Source: Macrostomum hystrix (taxonomy: Eukaryota; Platyhelminthes; Macrostomidae). Taken from it: 64,000 nt of DNA. Positions 57,600 to 64,000 of the stretch are shown piece by piece. The position numbers and the translations under genes are program-made. Position 1 is the stretch's first letter; every line of letters begins with the position of its first letter. The notes under the pieces are model-generated. The model ran no database searches. It had not been told where the DNA came from and saw only the letters and a list, made by a program, of their open reading frames with translations. The DNA is taken from positions 5,694,001-5,758,000 of the forward strand of contig CATNEN010000007.1 of the NCBI GenBank assembly GCA_950097015.1, in the 5' to 3' direction.

Positions 57600-58202
57600 T
57601 TAGGCTTCAATCAGGCTGAATTTATCAGCAGCAAACACTGGAATGTCGTCATCAGCGAGCACCAGTTGAATGGACCTTGGCTTCGTTGCTCAGCGCAATC
57701 ACAACAACGAAGCTGGGCAGCTTGAGGGCTGCCAGGGGGCTCCAGTAGGGTGCTGTTCCAGTAGCTGAACTCCCATCGAACAGAAGCGCGGAGTGTCCGA
57801 AACGTTGACGTACGTGTACCAGTTGAAGTCAACGGAAGCGTCAAATCTGCGCTGAAAAGTGCGCCAGCACGTCATCCTATCGATTATCTTCTTAACCTTA
57901 AATATTAATTAGTTTTTAGTTATTCGTTAATTTTGTTATTGACTCACCCAGACACACGGCAGGCTGGATTAGTCGGCATTTATGCACTTCCTGCATCCGT
58001 GCTAGCCGCCGCGGCACACGAACAGCCACTCAGCCTCGTCAAACTGCACATACTGAACTGAACTGAACAAGCCGCAATACCGTTCGCTGCGTACTCTTCG
58101 TCCAGGTTGTCACGGATACGACTTTATGCGCTGGAGGAACTCTGCGCTGACTGCTGCAGAGGCGCAGCACAGCAGGTGCAGCAACAATGGTGGTGATGCC
58201 AT
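57600..58202 (-). pseudogene. Possible disrupted or mis-framed secreted-protein gene
   Basis: On the minus strand an ATG at 58202 opens 30 residues resembling a signal peptide (MASPPLLLHLLCCASAAVSA), then stops at 58110. A second frame continues with RDNLDEEYAANG. After an acceptor-like CTTTTCAG (exon from 57851) three frames each hold protein-like stretches: DFNWYTYVNVSDTPRF, GHSALLFDGSS, LKLPSFVVVIALSNEAK and LVLADDDIPVFAADKFS ending at a stop at 57602. The frame changes suggest a decayed gene, sequence errors, or unrecognised introns. No family is assigned. It could even supply the missing signal peptide of the ZIP gene, but no phase-consistent donor was found. Confidence 0.3.
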
Positions 58203-58844
58203 TCCAAAGCAGACATCAGACAGTTTTTTCGGAGCAAATTCCTCTCAATTAGTTGTGGCTCTCATGGAGTTAATGGCTGTTCTGGGTAGAGTGTACCCAG
58301 TTCTGGGTAGAGTGTACCCAGTTCTGGGTAGCTTATCGATTATAATCATTCTGCTGGTTGAACATCAAACCCTTTCGAACCAAAAAACACTAAACTTTAT
58401 TGGACAGGAAGTCGGTATATATATATATGTTGTCGAACAATCGGCAGTTAGTTTTCAAGCATGGAAATTGTAACTATTTCTGCTGATGAGGCCCAGGGTG
58501 AGATAAACTCGAAAAGCTGTAGCATGAATAGAATTTTTAGATGGAAGGGCATGCGTCATTTTTGTTGTTGTTGGTGCTGATTGCGGCTTGCGACTTATTG
58601 GGGCCGACAATCCGGCCTCCATAATTCGCGTCATCAGACTACATAATCTGTGGCATAGCTACATAAGGACCCCCCTCTTCCTACTGCTTTCTTGGTAGTT
58701 AACGATTGTGTTGGTGGCCATACGTACCAGATGACTTTCACCAGCTTCAGGTCCTGCTCGGGTCTTGACGCGGTTGGCAGAAAGAGCACGGATGGCTAAG
58801 TCTGATCATTAAGCTCGATGGAGTCAGGAGAGTCAAAGTTGCTG
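58203..58844. other. Unique sequence before the 40-bp array
   Basis: Includes two and a half copies of a 22-bp unit with CTGGGTAGAGTGTACCCAG (inverted CTGGGTA/TACCCAG) at 58278-58330. No gene is supported. Confidence 0.4.
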
Positions 58845-61800
58845 ATGGCTAGCTATCAGCCGGAGTGTAGATGGTGGTGTTTTAGCTAGCTATCAGCCGG
58901 AGTATTGTAGATGGTGGTGTTTTAGCTAGCTATCAGCCGGAGTATTGTAGATGGTGGTATTTTAGCTAGCTATCAGCCGGAGTATTGTAGATGGTGGTAT
59001 TTTAGCTAGCTATCAGCCGGAGTATTGTAGATGGTGGTATTTTAGCTAGCTATCAGCCGGAGTATTGTAGATGGTGGTATTTTAGCTAGCTATCAGCCGG
59101 AGTATTGTAGATGGTGGTATTTTAGCTAGCTATCAGCCGGAGTATTGTAGATGGTGGTATTTTAGCTAGCTATCAGCCGGAGTGTAGATGGTGGTATTTT
59201 AGCTAGCTATCAGCCGGAGTGTAGATGGTGGTATTTTAGCTAGCTATCAGCCGGAGTGTAGATGGTGGTATTTTAGCTAGCTATCAGCCGGAGTATTGTA
59301 GATGGTGGTGTTTTAGCTAGCTATCAGCCGGAGTATTGTAGATGGTGGTGTTTTAGCTAGCTATCAGCCGGAGTATTGTAGATGGTGGTGTTTTAGCTAG
59401 CTATCAGCCGGAGTATTGTAGATGGTGGTGTTTTAGCTAGCTATCAGCCGGAGTATTGTAGATGGTGGTATTTTAGCTAGCTATCAGCCGGAGTATTGTA
59501 GATGGTGGTGTTTTAGCTAGCTATCAGCCGGAGTATTGTAGATGGTGGTATTTTAGCTAGCTATCAGCCAGAGTATTGTAGATGGTGGTATTTTAGCTAG
59601 CTATCAGCCGGAGTATTGTAGATGGTGGTGTTTTAGCTAGCTATCAGCCGGAGTATTGTAGATGGTGGTATTTTAGCTAGCTATCAGCCGGAGTATTGTA
59701 GATGGTGTTGTTTTAGCTAGCTATCAGCCGGAGTATTGTAGATGGTGGTGTTTTAGCTAGCTATCAGCCGGAGTATTGTAGATGGTGGTATTTTAGCTAG
59801 CTATCAGCCGGAGTATTGTAGATGGTGGTATTTTAGCTAGCTATCAGCCGGAGTATTGTAGATGGTGGTGTTTTAGCTAGCTATCAGCCGGAGTATTGTA
59901 GATGGTGGTATTTTAGCTAGCTATCAGCCGGAGTATTGTAGATGGTGGTGTTTTAGCTAGCTATCAGCCGGAGTATTGTAGATGGTGGTGTTTTAGCTAG
60001 CTATCAGCCGGAGTATTGTAGATGGTGGTGTTTTAGCTAGCTATCAGCCGGAGTATTGTAGATGGTGGTATTTTAGCTAGCTATCAGCCGGAGTGTAGAT
60101 GGTGGTGTTTTAGCTAGCTATCAGCCGGAGTATTGTAGATGGTGGTATTTTAGCTAGCTATCAGCCGGAGTGTAGATGGTGGTATTTTAGCTAGCTATCA
60201 GCCGGAGTATTGTAGATGGTGGTGTTTTAGCTAGCTATCAGCCGGAGTATTGTAGATGGTGGTGTTTTAGCTAGCTATCAGCCGGAGTATTGTAGATGGT
60301 GGTGTTTTAGCTAGCTATCAGCCGGAGTATTGTAGATGGTGTTGTTTTAGCTAGCTATCAGCCGGAGTATTGTAGATGGTGGTATTTTAGCTAGCTATCA
60401 GCCGGAGTGTAGATGGTGGTATTTTAGCTAGCTATCAGCCGGAGTGTAGATGGTGGTATTTTAGCTAGCTATCAGCCGGAGTATTGTAGATGGTGGTGTT
60501 TTAGCTAGCTATCAGCCGGAGTATTGTAGATGGTGGTATTTTAGCTAGCTATCAGCCGGAGTGTAGATGGTGGTATTTTAGCTAGCTATCAGCCGGAGTA
60601 TTGTAGATGGTGGTGTTTTAGCTAGCTATCAGCCGGAGTATTGTAGATGGTGGTATTTTAGCTAGCTATCAGCCGGAGTATTGTAGATGGTGGTATTTTA
60701 GCTAGCTATCAGCCGGAGTATTGTAGATGGTGGTATTTTAGCTAGCTATCAGCCGGAGTGTAGATGGTGGTGTTTTAGCTAGCTATCAGCCGGAGTATTG
60801 TAGATGGTGGTATTTTAGCTAGCTATCAGCCGGAGTATTGTAGATGGTGGTATTTTAGCTAGCTATCAGCAGGAGTATTGTAGATGGTGGTATTTTAGCT
60901 AGCTATCAGCCGGAGTATTGTAGATGGTGGTGTTTTAGCTAGCTATCAGCCGGAGTATTGTAGATGGTGGTATTTTAGCTAGCTATCAGCCGGAGTATTG
61001 TAGATGGTGGTGTTTTAGCTAGCTATCAGCCGGAGTATTGTAGATGGTGGTGTTTTAGCTAGCTATCAGCCGGAGTATTGTAGATGGTGGTATTTTAGCT
61101 AGCTATCAGCCGGAGTATTGTAGATGGTGGTATTTTAGCTAGCTATCAGCCGGAGTATTGTAGATGGTGGTATTTTAGCTAGCTATCAGCCGGAGTATTG
61201 TAGATGGTGGTGTTTTAGCTAGCTATCAGCCGGAGTATTGTAGATGGTGGTGTTTTAGCTAGCTATCAGCCGGAGTATTGTAGATGGTGGTGTTTTAGCT
61301 AGCTATCAGCCGGAGTATTGTAGATGGTGGTATTTTAGCTAGCTATCAGCCGGAGTGTAGATGGTGGTATTTTAGCTAGCTATCAGCCGGAGTATTGTAG
61401 ATGGTGGTATTTTAGCTAGCTATCAGCCGGAGTGTAGATGGTGGTATTTTAGCTAGCTATCAGCCGGAGTATTGTAGATGGTGGTATTTTAGCTAGCTAT
61501 CAGCCGGAGTATTGTAGATGGTGGTGTTTTAGCTAGCTATCAGCCGGAGTATTGTAGATGGTGGTATTTTAGCTAGCTATCAGCCGGAGTATTGTAGATG
61601 GTGGTGTTTTAGCTAGCTATCAGCCGGAGTATTGTAGATGGTGGTATTTTAGCTAGCTATCAGCCGGAGTATTGTAGATGGTGGTATTTTAGCTAGCTAT
61701 CAGCCAGAGTAGTGTAGATGGTGGTACTTTAGCTAGCTATCAGCCAGAGTAGTGTAGATGGTGGTATTTTAGCTAGCTATCAGCCGGAGTATTGTAGATG

Positions 61801-63120
61801 GTGGTATTTTAGCTAGCTATCAGCCGGAGTATTGTAGATGGTGGTGTTTTAGCTAGCTATCAGCCGGAGTATTGTAGATGGTGGTGTTTTAGCTAGCTAT
61901 CAGCCGGAGTATTGTAGATGGTGGTGTTTTAGCTAGCTATCAGCCGGAGTATTGTAGATGGTGGTATTTTAGCTAGCTATCAGCCGGAGTATTGTAGATG
62001 GTGGTATTTTAGCTAGCTATCAGCCGGAGTATTGTAGATGGTGGTGTTTTAGCTAGCTATCAGCCGGAGTGTAGATGGTGGTATTTTAGCTAGCTATCAG
62101 CCGGAGTATTGTAGATGGTGGTGTTTTAGCTAGCTATCAGCCGGAGTATTGTAGATGGTGGTGTTTTAGCTAGCTATCAGCCGGAGTATTGTAGATGGTG
62201 GTATTTTAGCTAGCTATCAGCCGGAGTATTGTAGATGGTGGTATTTTAGCTAGCTATCAGCCGGAGTATTGTAGATGGTGGTATTTTAGCTAGCTATCAG
62301 CCGGAGTATTGTAGATGGTGGTGTTTTAGCTAGCTATCAGCCGGAGTATTGTAGATGGTGGTGTTTTAGCTAGCTATCAGCCGGAGTATTGTAGATGGTG
62401 GTGTTTTAGCTAGCTATCAGCCGGAGTATTGTAGATGGTGGTGTTTTAGCTAGCTATCAGCCGGAGTATTGTAGATGGTGGTGTTTTAGCTAGCTATCAG
62501 CCGGAGTGTAGATGGTGGTGTTTTAGCTAGCTATCAGCCGGAGTATTGTAGATGGTGGTATTTTAGCTAGCTATCAGCCGGAGTGTAGATGGTGGTATTT
62601 TAGCTAGCTATCAGCCGGAGTATTGTAGATGGTGGTGTTTTAGCTAGCTATCAGCCGGAGTATTGTAGATGGTGGTGTTTTAGCTAGCTATCAGCCGGAG
62701 TATTGTAGATGGTGGTGTTTTAGCTAGCTATCAGCCGGAGTATTGTAGATGGTGGTGTTTTAGCTAGCTATCAGCCGGAGTATTGTAGATGGTGGTATTT
62801 TAGCTAGCTATCAGCCGGAGTGTAGATGGTGGTATTTTAGCTAGCTATCAGCCGGAGTATTGTAGATGGTGGTGTTTTAGCTAGCTATCAGCCGGAGTAT
62901 TGTAGATGGTGGTGTTTTAGCTAGCTATCAGCCGGAGTATTGTAGATGGTGGTGTTTTAGCTAGCTATCAGCCGGAGTATTGTAGATGGTGTTGTTTTAG
63001 CTAGCTATCAGCCGGAGTATTGTAGATGGTGGCATTTTAGCTAGCTATCAGCCGGAGTATTGTAGATGGTGGTATTTTAGCTAGCTATCAGCAGGAGTAT
63101 TGTAGATGGTGGTATTTTAG
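58845..63120 (+). repeat. 40/37-bp satellite array, about 107 copies (4.3 kb)
   Basis: Unit starts TAGCTAGCTATCAGCCGGAG and ends TATTGTAGATGGTGGTRTTT. Two common variants are a 3-bp length difference (GAGTATTGTAG versus GAGTGTAG) and G or A in GGTRTTT; rare units have GTTGTTT, CAGCAGG or CAGCCAGAG. The 10-bp palindrome TAGCTAGCTA occurs in every unit. It is the largest array in the window. Confidence 0.97.
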
Positions 63121-63364
63121 CGACGGTAATAGGAGATGCAGGTAATACATTGTGAAAATCAATAGAATGGAACGTGTTTTTTTATAGTCCATTCTGGCGA
63201 TAGTGTAAGAATTGTGGATGAGATTTACGACTTCTTTGCGATGGGAATTGACATCGATTCGGTCATATTTTATTTCAATGCATATAGGCTGAACGTACAT
63301 TTTTGGCTAAACTATATCATGAAACATTTGAATTTGAATTCTGTTTTGTTCCGAAGACGTCAGA
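63121..63364. other. Junction between satellite and retrotransposon
   Basis: Unique sequence; no integrase or LTR is recognisable, so the retroelement's 3' part is missing or diverged here. Confidence 0.35.
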
Positions 63365-64000
63365 CTATGTGCAGTTGATCCAGATGCTCTTTTTGCTGAT
63401 GCTTTTTGAGCGGGAGTGATTGTCCAGTAGCTCTGCTGACAGGACGCCGTCCAGCACCTGGTGGATGTCGGCCAACTGCAGGTCGTCGCCGTCGCTGTCG
63501 GCCGAGTCCGGCGGTCTCTCGCGGCGAGATAGGAAGTCCGGCACGACATTGTACTTGCCCGGCTTGTACTCGACGGTGTAGTTGTGCTGCAGAAGCCGGT
63601 CATTCCATCGGTGGATGCGAAGTGGCTTGTGTCCGGTACCCTGGGTGCATAGCAGGGCTTTGGGTGCGGAATGATCAGTACGCAAAGTGAGCTGCTTACC
63701 GTAGGTATATAGACATGCCACTGCTCAAAAGCCAGATGCACGCCAGCGCCTCCTTCTCGCTCGCCGAATACCGGGACTCAGTCAGCGTCAGCGCTCGCGA
63801 CGACTAGGCCACCGGCTTCTCAGACTCGCCGACACGTTGAAGTAGCACCGCGCCAAGCGCGAAGTCGGACGCGTCGCACTCGACGATGGTCGCGGCGTTG
63901 CAGTCGAAGTAGCTGAGCACCGGCGGGCTCGTCAGCTGTCGCTTGAGCTCAGCGAAAGCCGCTTCGCAACCGCTGGTCCAACGGAAGATGGTGTCCTTCT
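63365..64000 (-). pseudogene. Ty3/gypsy-type retrotransposon, RT end and RNase H, broken
   Basis: The minus strand enters from the window end with the tail of a reverse transcriptase (FRWTSGCEAAFAELK, SPPVLSYFD) and the RNase H start VECDASDFALGAVLL, then ALTLTESRYSASEKEALACI, TLRTDHSAPKALL and EYKPGKYNVVPDFLSRR. The RNase H acidic residues (Asp in CDASD, Glu in SEKE, Asp in RTDH) are visible. An in-frame TAG interrupts it around 63808, and two frameshifts occur close together at about 63725-63745. It is therefore inactive. It runs off the window, and the downstream frame stops at 63365. Confidence 0.85.

Noticed and set aside
58845-63120. CRISPR-like array of regular units
   Set aside because: Units are contiguous with no unique spacers, and the genome is animal; it is a satellite.

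Overview
The window is nuclear DNA of a small invertebrate animal, not a microbe. Genes are split by GT-AG introns and encode animal proteins: a Ras GTPase, an EGR/Zif268 zinc-finger factor, SF3B4, PBDC1, a FE65/APBB adaptor, a rhodopsin-like receptor and a ZIP8/14-type metal transporter. Short introns, very short 3' UTRs, splice-acceptor-like sites a few bases before two start codons (possible spliced-leader addition) and an extreme minisatellite load fit a lophotrochozoan. My best guess is a free-living flatworm such as Macrostomum, but this is inference and no species-diagnostic sequence was seen.

Layout: 1-1.9 kb, last exon of a Ras gene (+) behind a 21-bp minisatellite. 2.3-4.7 kb, ATCT microsatellite, a SINE and a 31-bp array. 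6.7-9.3 kb, complete three-exon EGR gene (-). 10.2-14.1 kb, three arrays (22, 14 and 33 bp). 15.1-15.9 kb, an 811-bp foldback element. 16.5-19.9 kb, a complete, apparently intact hAT transposon with an exact 8-bp target duplication. 21.1-22.6 kb, SF3B4 (+). 24.1-24.5 kb, PBDC1 (+). 26.4 and 35.7 kb, two small membrane-protein genes (+). 30.4-33.4 kb, five 3' exons of a FE65/APBB gene (+). 37.1-40.9 kb, a 20-bp satellite with higher-order repeats. 41.0-43.2 kb, two-exon receptor (-). 45.7-53.6 kb, six exons of a ZIP transporter (-) with a decayed Crypton-like recombinase in one intron. 55.2-57.0 and 58.8-63.1 kb, two large arrays (20 and 40/37 bp). 63.4-64 kb, broken Ty3/gypsy reverse transcriptase-RNase H sequence (-).

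By my summed approximate bounds, about a third of the window is tandem repeat. Most larger introns and many intergenic gaps hold a private array. Two genes (FE65 and ZIP) appear to carry the same unit at two separate places. The genes share no obvious pathway; this is ordinary animal gene neighbourhood loaded with repeats and mobile DNA. I see no new multi-gene system. The most notable items are the intact hAT element, the repeat architecture, the foldback and hairpin elements, and the SINE family.
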